64,000 nt of DNA. It comes from Natranaerofaba carboxydovora. Lineage in GTDB: Bacteria > Bacillota > Natranaerobiia > Natranaerobiales > Natranaerofabaceae. The position numbers and the translations under genes were made by a program. Positions 43,670 through 52,282 of this stretch are shown one piece after another (position 1 is the stretch's first letter; each line of letters opens with the position of its first letter). The notes beneath the pieces are model-generated. The model saw only the letters and a list, made by a program, of their open reading frames with translations, ran no database searches and was not told the DNA's origin. The stretch lies in NCBI RefSeq assembly GCF_022539405.1, contig NZ_CP054394.1, forward strand, positions 2,116,501 to 2,180,500. The letters are read 5' to 3'.

Positions 43670-44020
43670 GTGCTAAAATTTTACTGCTACACTAAATGAA
43701 GAACCTGTCAAAAAGCGAAAGCGTGGCTTTCAGAAAAGGAAGTTGACTTCGATTATATTGATCTTGTTAAAAATCCACCAGAAGAAGACGAGTTAAAAAA
43801 CCTGGCAAAACTAGCAGGTGAAGAAACTGATAAGTTAGTAAATAAAAAAAGTAAGGCCTATAAAGAATTAGATATAGATGTTAATTCTCTTAATGAAGAT
43901 GATCTGGCAAAAACATTAACAAATAACCCAAAAGCAATTAAACGACCTATAATAACAGACGGTGAAAAAGCGCTAATAGGTTATGATGAAGATAAAATAA
44001 AAGATACTTTTTCAATCTAA
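43670..44020 (+). CDS. Spx/ArsC-family protein, probable selenoprotein (UxxC)
   Basis: Read through an in-frame TGA at 43697-43699 this is a 116-residue protein from a GTG with an AAGGAGGG site. It begins VLKFYCYTK-U-RTCQKAKAWL. In the Spx/ArsC family this place holds the catalytic Cys of the CxxC pair (positions 10 and 13), so the TGA replaces exactly the redox Cys and gives U10-x-x-C13. The downstream frame stays intact, with KSKAYKELDIDV and NPKAIKRPIITDGEKALIGY as in the family. A small hairpin follows the TGA. It is most likely a selenocysteine oxidoreductase rather than a broken gene. Confidence 0.75.
43717..43731 (+). promoter_or_regulatory. Candidate bacterial SECIS hairpin
   Basis: GAAAGC-GTG-GCTTTC, a 6-bp perfect stem with a loop that starts with G. 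It lies 23 bases after the TGA, within the distance normally seen for bacterial SECIS apical loops. Confidence 0.5.
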
Positions 44021-44035
44021 AAAAACAACGCTATA

Positions 44036-44521
44036 TTAATCTAAAAACCTTCCATCATCCTCAGATCCCTGAAGTCTATCAATATTTTTTTCTAGCCAGC
44101 CAATCCTTGTGTCTTTTCTTGCATCATATTCATTTACATAAGGTTTAATATCTAATAAAGGAGTTCCATCAACTACATCAATATCTCCAACATGGAGAAT
44201 ATTATCTTCTATGCCCATTAATTTTACAACAGAAAAACCTATAGGATTGGGCCTGGCAGGTCCTCTAACAGAAAATATTCCGCGTTCTTTGTCATCTAAG
44301 AAAGGAACACATCTTAATCTTGATCTTTTGATCAAATGAAAATGATATATAAGATAAATATGAGAAAAACCATCTAAGTCCTTAAGTCCATCCACATAAT
44401 CTGAAAACACCTCAACTTCGCCTTTGTAACCCATTGCAGCTGTAGGCTGTATTGGAGTCCCTTCCGGTTTTTTGTGAGGCGATCTAATAATCCCTATTGG
44501 ACTATATTCAATCTTTCTCAT
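44036..44521 (-). CDS. trmO: tRNA m6t6A37 methyltransferase TrmO
   Basis: 161 residues of the TsaA/YaeB fold: EYSPIGIIRSPHKKPEGTPI at the start, DGFSHIYLIYHFH, RGPARPNPIGFSVVKLMGIE and LLDIKPYVNEYD. This is the full set of TrmO motifs. It uses S-adenosylmethionine to N6-methylate t6A37 of tRNA-Thr (family knowledge). It converges with the selenoprotein gene, 15 bases apart, without a clear terminator between. Confidence 0.88.
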   Translation of the reverse strand: MRKIEYSPIGIIRSPHKKPEGTPIQPTAAMGYKGEVEVFSDYVDGLKDLDGFSHIYLIYHFHLIKRSRLRCVPFLDDKERGIFSVRGPARPNPIGFSVVKLMGIEDNILHVGDIDVVDGTPLLDIKPYVNEYDARKDTRIGWLEKNIDRLQGSEDDGRFLD

Positions 44522-44778
44522 TTTTTAATCCACACCTCCCTTTTACTATATTTTAACTTATAAAGCAAAGTTAAACACTATAAAAATAATTTTCTTTAAA
44601 TTACTTAAAACACTATTAATGTAGATTTAAATATAAGACACAAAAAATCAGTTGCAGATTGAAACCGTTGATTTTAAAATTATTAGTAAGTATGGGACAG
44701 ATATTTTATCATTTCAGGATATTTGTCCTCTTTACAATTAATATTAAAGAGAATATAATCAATCCATAGCAACAGTTT

Positions 44779-44868
44779 GAGAATGATTCTCATTCTATGA
44801 GTTATTAAGCAATATTATGTGTTAATAAATCAAACAAAAATTTTTCACATTCATTGAGAATCATTCTC
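44779..44868 (+). promoter_or_regulatory. Two Fur boxes before the iron ABC operon
   Basis: GAGAAT-G-ATTCTC (44779-44791, extended by ATTCT) and GAGAAT-C-ATTCTC (44856-44868) are perfect 6-1-6 repeats matching the core of the Fur consensus. The second lies about 50 bases before the first gene and overlaps a likely -35 region. The remaining bases of 44522-44917 show no gene. Confidence 0.8.
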
Positions 44869-44917
44869 GCTGTTTCTGTTAAAATAATGCTTCTTAAAAA
44901 TTCAGGGGGGAAGAGAT

Positions 44918-45979
44918 ATGAATTCAAAAAAACTAATAATTATTATGCTAGTGGGGGGACTATCACTCGGCTTATTACTTACAGGTTGCGGAGATGAAGC
45001 AGGTGGAAGTTCTGATGAGTTAGTAGTATATTCTGCTAGAAATGAAAGGTTTGTAGAAAACTTACTAGACAAATTCACTGAAGATACCGGTATTGAAGTA
45101 AGAGCGCTACACGGAGCAGACCCTTTGCAGGTAAAGGAAGAAGCAAATAATGTTCAGGCTGATGTTTTTATATCAAATGATTTGGGAGCTTTGGGATATT
45201 TGGATCAAGAGGGTTTACTACAGGGTGCAGACTTTGATGGAATAGAAAGTATCCCTGAAAACTTCCGATCCGAAGATAATTCATTCTTTGCAATCTCATC
45301 TAGATCAAGAGGGTTTATCTACAACAAAGATATGATAAGTGAAGAGGAAATGCCTGATAGTATTGAAGACTTGAAAGATCCAAAATGGACAGATATTGAA
45401 GGTGGTTATGCAATCACTAGAGGCGGTAATGGCGGTATGATAGGTAATGTATCAGCACTTCGTTATGAGTGGGGTGATGAGAAAACTTCTGAGTGGATTC
45501 AGGCAATTAGGGAAAATGCCGCCAGTATTAACCAGGGGCATAGTGATATTAGAAGAGCGGTAGGAGCTGGAGAACATGCCTTTGGTCTCGTTAATAACTA
45601 TTATTTCCACCAGCAGTTAGTAGAGCCGGATAATAACAATGTAGGTTTCATCTACCCAGATCAGGGAGAAGATGAAATGGGAACTATAGCTAACGCAGCA
45701 GGGGCAGGGCTTATTAATAATGCCCCGAATGAAGAAAACGCCAAGTTATTTTTGGAGTGGTTATTAGAACCAGAAAACCAGGTTGCCTTCGTTGGAGAAT
45801 CATTAGAGCTTCTAATAAATTCAGAATATGGAGCAGAATACCCTTCAGAGATCGAGCCTTATATAGTCGATTTTGACGATCTGAAAGTACAAGATATGCC
45901 AATCAAAGAGCTTGGCAACTATTATGATGATACCACCGATTTGATTGAAGATTCAGGGCTAGATCTTGATTTAAGATAA
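44918..45979 (+). CDS. fbpA: Iron(III) ABC transporter substrate-binding lipoprotein
   Basis: 353 residues with signal peptide and lipobox (LLTGC, C24). The mature part is an FbpA/FutA-like binding protein: ELVVYSARNERFVENLLDKF, FFAISSRSRGFIYNKDMI, a TRGGNGGMIGNVSALRYEWG loop and EENAKLFLEWLLEPENQ near the end. It presents ferric iron to the permease encoded next. Fur boxes upstream support iron control. The gap to the permease gene is about 100 bases. Confidence 0.9.
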   Translation: MNSKKLIIIMLVGGLSLGLLLTGCGDEAGGSSDELVVYSARNERFVENLLDKFTEDTGIEVRALHGADPLQVKEEANNVQADVFISNDLGALGYLDQEGLLQGADFDGIESIPENFRSEDNSFFAISSRSRGFIYNKDMISEEEMPDSIEDLKDPKWTDIEGGYAITRGGNGGMIGNVSALRYEWGDEKTSEWIQAIRENAASINQGHSDIRRAVGAGEHAFGLVNNYYFHQQLVEPDNNNVGFIYPDQGEDEMGTIANAAGAGLINNAPNEENAKLFLEWLLEPENQVAFVGESLELLINSEYGAEYPSEIEPYIVDFDDLKVQDMPIKELGNYYDDTTDLIEDSGLDLDLR

Positions 45980-46080
45980 GGAACCAAAAGGCCAAAGGAT
46001 AGCAATGATAATTTTACAGGTAGTATAGTGTGAAATAAGTTAATATGTAGATGGTTGGCAATAACTAGGAGGAAACAGTT

Positions 46081-47760
46081 ATGAAAAAACTTGCAGAAAA
46101 GATTAACGAAAATCAAAATATTACTGAGGTTGGAGAAAAAAACTCTCCAACCTTTCTCCAATTTCTAAATAGAAAGTGGTTGCAGATTTGGAAAGGAAAT
46201 CCACCTGGCTTTTTACTTCTTTTGATTGGTTTAATTATTGCTTCAATCATGATAATCCCAACTATATACGTGTTGTGGCAATCTGTCTTTGCAGGTGCAG
46301 AACGATGGATGAGGCTTTTGGACGAAAGAATTCCAGTGCTATTATGGAACACTATCTCTCTCACTGCTGCCGTATCACTATGTGCAGTAGTAATTGGAGT
46401 CTCTCTTGCCTTTATCGTTGTAAGAACCGATTTGCCGGGCAAAAAGTTATGGCGATGGCTCCTGGCATTACCTTTGGTCATACCTCCTTATGTTGGTGCT
46501 GTTACTTTCATTATTGTATTTGGTAGAAGCGGGTGGCTTAGAGATTTGTGGATAGAGTCTTCCTTTTTAACTAGCTTATTTGGGGAGTATCCTGTTGATA
46601 TTTACTCATTTTGGGGAGTCTTTTTTGTTTTAACTATGTTTACTTACCCTTACGTTTATCTTATTACAAGTGCCTCTCTTCGAAAGATGAATAATAACTT
46701 TGAAGAAGCAGCTAGAATCCAGGGGTTAAATACAAAACAGGTTTTTTGGAATGTGACCCTACCTATGCTTCGCCCGGCAATAGGGGCAGGAGCTATTCTT
46801 GTCTCCCTTTATGTTCTGTCTGACTTTGGCGCTATTGCAATGCTTAGGTATGTTACTTTTACTGCTGCTATTTATTTTCAAAGAACAGGTTTTGATACAG
46901 CTTCTGCAGCAGTTTTAAGCCTGGTTCTTATTTTATTGACAGTTATTATAATGTGGCTTGAGTCCAGTACTAGAAAAACTAACAAATATTATCAGACTTC
47001 AAACAGCTTTAGAGAGCCTGCTATTTTACAATTAGGAAAATACAAACCTATCGCTTTATTCTACGTAAGCCTTGTGTTTATTTTTTCTGTTTTAATTCCT
47101 ATCAGTGTATTAGCTTACTGGTCAAATATTGGAATACAAATGGGAGCTCTAAACAACCGGTTCTTTAATGCTGTTTTGAATAGTCTGCAGGTTTCAGTTA
47201 TAACTTCTTTAATCTGCATGTTTCTTTCTGTACCGGTGATTTATCTAAAAGCCAGATACCCTTCAGTAATCTCAAGCGTTATTGATAGATTTAGTTATGC
47301 AGGTTACGCACTTCCCGGAGTAATAGTGGCTCTTGGTGTGGTTTTTATCTTTAACAACCATATCCCCTGGTTGTATGGCACATTCATAGTTATAGCAATA
47401 GCTCTGGTTATTCGTTTTCTACCTCAAGCGATGCAGGCAGGCGAAGCATCCTTAAGTCTTATCTCACCCAAAATTGATGAGGCTGCAAGAAGCTTAGGTT
47501 GTCCACCGTGGAAGGTGATGTTTAAAGTCATCCTGCCAAATATGCTCCCAGGGATTTTGGCCGGTGGGGCACTTGTTTTTGTAAGCTCAATCAAAGAGCT
47601 TCCAGCTTCGCTAATGCTAAGACCACCTGGCTTTGACACTCTTGCTATACGAGTATATTTTGAAGCACATGACGGCATCTACCACTTTGCAGCACCAGGC
47701 GCACTTTTGATCATTTTGGTGTCGATTATTCCTTTAAGGTATATGTTAAGTAAATACTGA
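46081..47760 (+). CDS. fbpB: Iron(III) ABC transporter permease (two-domain)
   Basis: 559 residues with about twelve helices. The sequence is an FbpB-type fusion of two permease halves, each with a coupling loop: EEAARIQGLNTKQVFWNVTL and DEAARSLGCPPWKVMFKVIL. The conserved EAA and following G are present in both. The N-terminal 40 residues form a polar cytosolic lead. It works with the lipoprotein before it and the ATPase after it. Confidence 0.9.
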   Translation: MKKLAEKINENQNITEVGEKNSPTFLQFLNRKWLQIWKGNPPGFLLLLIGLIIASIMIIPTIYVLWQSVFAGAERWMRLLDERIPVLLWNTISLTAAVSLCAVVIGVSLAFIVVRTDLPGKKLWRWLLALPLVIPPYVGAVTFIIVFGRSGWLRDLWIESSFLTSLFGEYPVDIYSFWGVFFVLTMFTYPYVYLITSASLRKMNNNFEEAARIQGLNTKQVFWNVTLPMLRPAIGAGAILVSLYVLSDFGAIAMLRYVTFTAAIYFQRTGFDTASAAVLSLVLILLTVIIMWLESSTRKTNKYYQTSNSFREPAILQLGKYKPIALFYVSLVFIFSVLIPISVLAYWSNIGIQMGALNNRFFNAVLNSLQVSVITSLICMFLSVPVIYLKARYPSVISSVIDRFSYAGYALPGVIVALGVVFIFNNHIPWLYGTFIVIAIALVIRFLPQAMQAGEASLSLISPKIDEAARSLGCPPWKVMFKVILPNMLPGILAGGALVFVSSIKELPASLMLRPPGFDTLAIRVYFEAHDGIYHFAAPGALLIILVSIIPLRYMLSKY

Positions 47761-47835
47761 TACAATTACAAACAAAACTTTGTTCATATAATTTTTTGCA
47801 GTAGAATCAATGCTAAATTTTCTATAAGGAGTGGT

Positions 47836-48897
47836 ATGATCATGTATGATATAGAGTTAAAGAATGTTACTAAAACATATATTGGTACAGAAGAACCGGC
47901 GGTAAAAAATCTTAATCTAAATGTCAATGAAGGTTCAATAGTAACCTTACTTGGACCTAGTGGTTGTGGTAAATCTACTACCCTCAGGCTTATTGCAGGT
48001 TTTGAACAACCCGAAGAAGGAAGTATTGCACTTGCAGGAAAAACAGTATGTGATCACAGCACCCATATCCCGCCTGAAAATCGGGGAGTAGGGATGGTAT
48101 TTCAGGACTATGCTCTTTTCCCTCATTTAAATGTTTTTAAAAATATTGGCTTTGGCTATAAAGGAAAAGACTATAATTCCAGAGTTAAGCAAGTTATAGA
48201 ATCTGTTGGCCTAAATGGGTATGAAGATAGGTATCCAAATGAATTGTCAGGAGGTCAGCAGCAAAGAGTGGCCCTGGCTAGAGCTCTAGTTAGAAAACCT
48301 GTTGTCATTTTGTTAGATGAACCTTTTAGTAACTTAGATGCTGATATGAGAGTACAGATGCGCCTTCAGGTCAAAAGAATTATTAAGGAAGCTGGAGCAA
48401 CTGCGGTCTTTGTATCCCATGACCAAAAAGATGCACTGGCTATATCTGATAAAATTGTAGTCATGAATGAAGGTGTTATTCAGCAGTACGGCACACCAAA
48501 AGAAATCTATCAGTATCCTGAAAATAAGTTTGTAGCTAATTTTGTAGGTCAGTCTAACATTTTGGAAGGTAAGATGAATAAAGACGAAAAGTCTGTAATT
48601 ACGAATATAGGAGTTATACCCTGTAACCATACTCACGGTTTTAAATCCGGAGAAGAAGTTTATATATCTATTAGGCCAGACAGCCTAGAGATGGATAAAA
48701 AAGGCAGTATGACAGGCTGTATAAAAGAAACAATCTTTACCGGTGAATCCATTGATGCAGTGGTAGAAGTAAAATTAGATGATGGTTCCAAGCAGGAATT
48801 ATTAACACATATACACCCTGAAGAAGAAGTTAATATTGGAGACACTGTTAAACTCACAGTACTACCTCACTTTGTTGCAGTTATCAGACATGATTAA
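47836..48897 (+). CDS. fbpC: Iron(III) ABC transporter ATPase
   Basis: 353 residues: Walker A GPSGCGKST, Q-loop FQDYALFPHL, signature LSGGQQQR, Walker B VILLDEP and H-loop VSHDQ, all intact. A C-terminal TOBE-like regulatory part (about 240-353) has GQSNILEGKM and ISIRPDSLEM. It energises import of ferric iron through the preceding permease. Two ATG codons (47836 and 47842) are possible starts after an AAGGAG site. Confidence 0.93.
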   Translation: MIMYDIELKNVTKTYIGTEEPAVKNLNLNVNEGSIVTLLGPSGCGKSTTLRLIAGFEQPEEGSIALAGKTVCDHSTHIPPENRGVGMVFQDYALFPHLNVFKNIGFGYKGKDYNSRVKQVIESVGLNGYEDRYPNELSGGQQQRVALARALVRKPVVILLDEPFSNLDADMRVQMRLQVKRIIKEAGATAVFVSHDQKDALAISDKIVVMNEGVIQQYGTPKEIYQYPENKFVANFVGQSNILEGKMNKDEKSVITNIGVIPCNHTHGFKSGEEVYISIRPDSLEMDKKGSMTGCIKETIFTGESIDAVVEVKLDDGSKQELLTHIHPEEEVNIGDTVKLTVLPHFVAVIRHD

Positions 48898-49017
48898 TAG
48901 ATGTATTAATAAAAAGACTAAATCAAAATTTAATTTTGCTATTGCCTATCACCTACTATATGTTATAATAGGTTTATAATATTTCATATACTACTATAGG
49001 ATTGTAGGTGATTTGCT

Positions 49018-49857
49018 GTGAGGCATCTTTTTAGCGTCGGACCTTTTGATGTGCATTTTTTTGGGGTAATGGCTGCAATAGCAATACTAACAAGTATGTT
49101 TGTGTTCCTTTTTGAAGCTAAAAGAAGAAATTTAGAAACTGAGATATTAATTGATGCGTCATTATATGCTTTAGTCGGTATTTTTATTGGCGCAAGGTTA
49201 GCTTATGTGATCTTTTATAATCCTCTACACTTCATACAAAATCCCATAGAAATATTGTTTATCCATCAAGGTGGGCTTTCAGTACATGGGGGGATAATCG
49301 GAGGGTTTTTGACGGCTTATATATTTAGCAGAAAAAACAGTCTTCCGTTAATGAAAATATTGGACACAATAGCACCTGTGTTAGCTCTTGGACTTGCTAT
49401 TGGAAGGATAGGCTGTGATGTTTTTGGTGCTCCAATAGAAGGGGCACTTCCCTTTGGAGTTGAAATCGAAGGAACGCAGTACCATCCGGCTCAAATATAT
49501 GAAGCAGTTTTAAATTATTCTCTTTTTGCTTTCTTATGGATCAAAAGAAAAACTATTTTATATGAAGGTCAATTATTCTTGATCTTTGTCCTGGGGTATT
49601 CTGTTAATAGGGCAGTTGTAGAGTTCAGTCGTATCAACCCCGAAATAATAGGCCCTATAACTATCAGCCATCTACTAAGTGGTATTGGAATAGTGGTGGC
49701 TATATACTTCATGAACAAAATGAAAGCTGAAAGTATAAGCAATAATTCATTAAAAAACAAAAAAGCCGAACTCGAAGTTCGACCTATACAGACAATTCTG
49801 CTTACACTTGCATTAATAATCGTCTCCACCTTTATCTTTTATTTTGTTCACGGCTAA
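49018..49857 (+). CDS. lgt: Prolipoprotein diacylglyceryl transferase
   Basis: 279 residues with seven helices from a GTG. Key motifs are ARLAYVIFYNP, GGLSVHGGIIGG (the conserved His-Gly-Gly loop), GLAIGRIGCDVFGAP and YHPAQIYEAVLNY. The common GRxGNFIN motif is altered to GRIGCDVFG. It transfers diacylglyceryl from phosphatidylglycerol to the lipobox Cys of preprolipoproteins, such as those in this window. It sits 120 bases after the iron operon and probably has its own promoter. Confidence 0.9.
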   Translation: MRHLFSVGPFDVHFFGVMAAIAILTSMFVFLFEAKRRNLETEILIDASLYALVGIFIGARLAYVIFYNPLHFIQNPIEILFIHQGGLSVHGGIIGGFLTAYIFSRKNSLPLMKILDTIAPVLALGLAIGRIGCDVFGAPIEGALPFGVEIEGTQYHPAQIYEAVLNYSLFAFLWIKRKTILYEGQLFLIFVLGYSVNRAVVEFSRINPEIIGPITISHLLSGIGIVVAIYFMNKMKAESISNNSLKNKKAELEVRPIQTILLTLALIIVSTFIFYFVHG

Positions 49858-49901
49858 AGACAGCTTGACTCTCCCGCCGACTAAACCTAGTATCAATAAA
49901 A

Positions 49902-49985
49902 ACACATGCCCTGCTACCATAAGCTTTTAATTTGCGAGATTTTTAGCAAATAAATTCCCCCGACACGTTGGTAGCAGGCAGGTGT
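49902..49985. ncRNA. Structured element, copy 2 (conserved internal loop)
   Basis: Outer arms 49902-49918 and 49970-49985 pair over about 15 positions (CTGCTACC with GGTAGCAG at the closing end). They enclose ATAAG (49919-49923), an inner hairpin ATTTGC/GCAAAT (49930-49951), and CGTT (49966-49969). Stems differ from copy 1 at 40278 but the junction sequences are the same. On the minus strand it is followed by GTTTTTATT and may end the downstream DJ-1-type gene. Confidence 0.5.
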
Positions 49986-50546
49986 TTAAGTTTGATAATC
50001 CATTCTTTTTCTGATTTTTTCTTTTACTTCGTGCCCTGCAATTTTTTCACAAATATATAAACCAACATCTATAGAAGAAGTTACACCCCTTGCTGTTATT
50101 ATTTCACCTTCATCCACGATCCTCTCATTCAAAGATTCTTTGCAGTAGTCTTTAAGAAGGTCAAAATAATCTGGATGTGTGGTAGCTCTTTTATCATGTA
50201 AAAATCCTGCCGCTCCTAAAATCAAAGACCCTGTGCAAACAGACACGAGCTGTTTGCAGTCTTTTGCAGTTTTTATCCACTCGACAAAGTCCTTGTCACC
50301 AGTAAACTCTTTGGCCTTTAATCCTCCAGGTATAATTAGCATATCATACTGTCCTAGGTCAGTTCCCATCTTATCAGGCTTAAAACATAAACCATTAATA
50401 TCCCGAATTTCATCTTTTGAATGTGATATTATATCAAAATCAAAATCTTCAACAAATCCCATTCCTTTTAGCCTTACAATTGGATCATAAGCTCCTACAA
50501 AATCTAAAGATGTCATCCCTTCAAAAATAACAAATCCTAATTTCAA
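49986..50546 (-). CDS. DJ-1/PfpI family protein
   Basis: 186 residues of the class-I glutamine-amidotransferase-like fold: KLGFVIFEGMTSLDFVGAYD at the start, YDMLIIPGGLKAKEF, and SVCTGSLILGAAGFL, where the Cys is the nucleophile elbow. It ends RGVTSSIDVGLYICEKIAG. The DJ-1 superfamily includes glyoxalases, chaperones and transcriptional sensors; this subgroup is uncharacterised. It converges with lgt over the 49902-49985 element. Confidence 0.85.
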   Translation of the reverse strand: MKLGFVIFEGMTSLDFVGAYDPIVRLKGMGFVEDFDFDIISHSKDEIRDINGLCFKPDKMGTDLGQYDMLIIPGGLKAKEFTGDKDFVEWIKTAKDCKQLVSVCTGSLILGAAGFLHDKRATTHPDYFDLLKDYCKESLNERIVDEGEIITARGVTSSIDVGLYICEKIAGHEVKEKIRKRMDYQT

Positions 50547-50585
50547 CTATATCATCTCCTTAATCTAACTAACTAAATAATTTTG

Positions 50586-51359
50586 CTAAGATTTTATAAT
50601 TTTGGTATTAAATTCTTCAATAACTTTTAGCAGGTGACTATCTAATTTTTCTTTAACTTTTGTTAAAATGGACTCTGGTACCTCATTGTAATATGCGTAT
50701 GCTATACTTCCTGCTATACAAGCAATTGTATCACTATCTCCACCTAAAGATATTCCTTTTCTAATGGCATCTTCTAGATCTTTAGATTCCAAAAAACATA
50801 TTATTGACTCTGGCACAGAACCCTGACAGGTAACGTCAAATGAATACCCAGGTCTGATCTCTTCAACACATCTTTCTAAATCGTAGCTAAAATTGTTTGT
50901 TATATATTCTTTTATCTCGCTCTTATCATGATTATTTCTTGCTAAATAAACAGCTGCGGCTGTTGCCTGTGCCCCTTTTATGCCCTCAGGGTGGTCGTGA
51001 GTAGCTGCCGAACTCTTTTTAGCCTCTTCATTTACTTTTTCTAAATTATCATAAGCAAAACCTACAGGGCTAACTCTCATTGCCGATCCATTGCCAAAAC
51101 TGCCATAGGGCTCGTAACTATCACTAAATATCCAACGCATAAAGTTTCCACCATAACCGGCATTAGGGTATTTTCTACCGTATTCTTTAAGTTTTTTGGC
51201 ATAGTTAATATCATTAAGAATCGCATCAGCTACAGCCACTGTCAAAACACTATCGTCTGTATAAACACTCCCCATAGGGAAAAGATCGATCTCTTCTGAT
51301 TTGACAGGATTTCCCTCATATGTCGAACCTATAATGTCCCCACAAATAGCTCCCCACAA
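50586..51359 (-). CDS. ADP-ribosylglycohydrolase family protein
   Basis: About 257 residues from a TTG at 51359, seven bases after a GAGGTG site (a GTG at 51374 is the alternative). Motifs are GAICGDIIGSTYEG, SVYTDDSVLTVAVADA, AATHDHPEGIKGA and ISLGGDSDTIACIAGS, which hold the two-metal site. The family removes ADP-ribose from Arg, Ser or dinitrogenase reductase. No nitrogenase genes are nearby, so a general role is likely. It starts where the 51374-51895 gene ends. Confidence 0.87.
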   Translation of the reverse strand: MWGAICGDIIGSTYEGNPVKSEEIDLFPMGSVYTDDSVLTVAVADAILNDINYAKKLKEYGRKYPNAGYGGNFMRWIFSDSYEPYGSFGNGSAMRVSPVGFAYDNLEKVNEEAKKSSAATHDHPEGIKGAQATAAAVYLARNNHDKSEIKEYITNNFSYDLERCVEEIRPGYSFDVTCQGSVPESIICFLESKDLEDAIRKGISLGGDSDTIACIAGSIAYAYYNEVPESILTKVKEKLDSHLLKVIEEFNTKIIKS

Positions 51360-51373
51360 CAAAGAACACCTCA

Positions 51374-51895
51374 CTAATGCTTCGATTTTCCATGATTTTC
51401 TAAGTAAAGGCTGTAAGTCAATGAAATTATAATTATCCCAAGAACAGGGGGGAAATATTCATAATTGATGTCTACATTGGCCCCCACTATTTTCCCTCCC
51501 AGTCTTCCGGTTATTTTACCGTCATTTTTAAAAACTTTTAGCTCTACATTATAGCCGACCTCTTCACCAATTCGGCCAGAAAACCCTTCAGTTATTGAAC
51601 CTTCTAAAGAAACATCGCAGTAAGAAGCTTTTTCATTTAACTTGCCAATTATGTCGTAATAAATATTATTCTTAGGGCCCTCTTTATGAAGGGATAACTT
51701 TAGGTTTTTCTCCAAATTATCTCGCCCTAAACGACCAGATATTTCAGTTAGCTCTGACGATAAGTTAAGATCTATATCATGTCCTTGAAGCTTTCCTCCA
51801 AGGTTTCCTTTTATTTCAAGTTCATCGGATGAAATCTCGCTTTCAATATAATATCCTTTTGATTTTCCTCCTACTTTTCCATAAAGCCTACCCAA
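51374..51895 (-). CDS. Protein of repeated beta segments with a C-terminal helix, unknown
   Basis: 173 residues built of similar short units: YGKVGGKSKGYYIESEIS, IKGNLGGKLQGHDIDLNLSS, ISGRLGRDNLEKNLKLSL, FSGRIGEEVGYNVELKVF and ITGRLGGKIVGANVDINYEY. Each is about 25-30 residues with a GKLGG/GRLG core, suggesting a stack of beta hairpins. The last 20 residues are hydrophobic (PVLGIIIISLTYSLYLE) and could anchor it in the membrane. No family was recognised. It is coupled to the ADP-ribosylglycohydrolase gene. Confidence 0.6.
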   Translation of the reverse strand: MGRLYGKVGGKSKGYYIESEISSDELEIKGNLGGKLQGHDIDLNLSSELTEISGRLGRDNLEKNLKLSLHKEGPKNNIYYDIIGKLNEKASYCDVSLEGSITEGFSGRIGEEVGYNVELKVFKNDGKITGRLGGKIVGANVDINYEYFPPVLGIIIISLTYSLYLENHGKSKH

Positions 51896-51921
51896 TTATA
51901 AACCACCCCGCATTCAACGCT

Positions 51922-52245
51922 TTATTTTATAAACCTGATAGCAAAAGGGTATCTGTATGCATTACCTTTACTAGATTCAACTGCAGCAATAATACAAAAG
52001 ATAAAGGAAAATATTCCTACAGCAAAAGCAAGTAAAAATCCGATTAATACTAACATTAAAACACCAGAAATTAAATAACCAATAATTATTGTTAACTGAA
52101 AGTTCAGTGCTTCAATGATTTGATCCCTATTAAAATCATTTTCTTTGTACACCAGATACATAACAAGCGGCCCCAAAAATCCAGTCAAAAGTCCCAAAAC
52201 ATGTGCTACCACAGACATGCTAGTATCTTTTGCCATTTGCCCCAT
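51922..52245 (-). CDS. DUF4870 small membrane protein
   Basis: About 107 residues from the ATG at 52245 (GAGG site nine bases before). Three hydrophobic segments follow a short polar start: VVAHVLGLLTGFLGPLVMYL, LTIIIGYLISGVLMLVLIGF and FSFIFCIIAAVESSKGNAYR. The loop with ALNFQ is typical of the DUF4870/Tic20-like family of unknown function. Upstream in-frame codons overlap the radical SAM gene and lack a ribosome site. Confidence 0.75.
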   Translation of the reverse strand: MGQMAKDTSMSVVAHVLGLLTGFLGPLVMYLVYKENDFNRDQIIEALNFQLTIIIGYLISGVLMLVLIGFLLAFAVGIFSFIFCIIAAVESSKGNAYRYPFAIRFIK

Positions 52246-52282
52246 ATCATAAAACCTCACTTTGAAATATTTTTGAATAAAT

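Noticed and set aside
44522-44770. Possible small gene or RNA between trmO and the Fur boxes
   Set aside because: No open frame with a ribosome site and no stable hairpin beyond short A/T stems were found.
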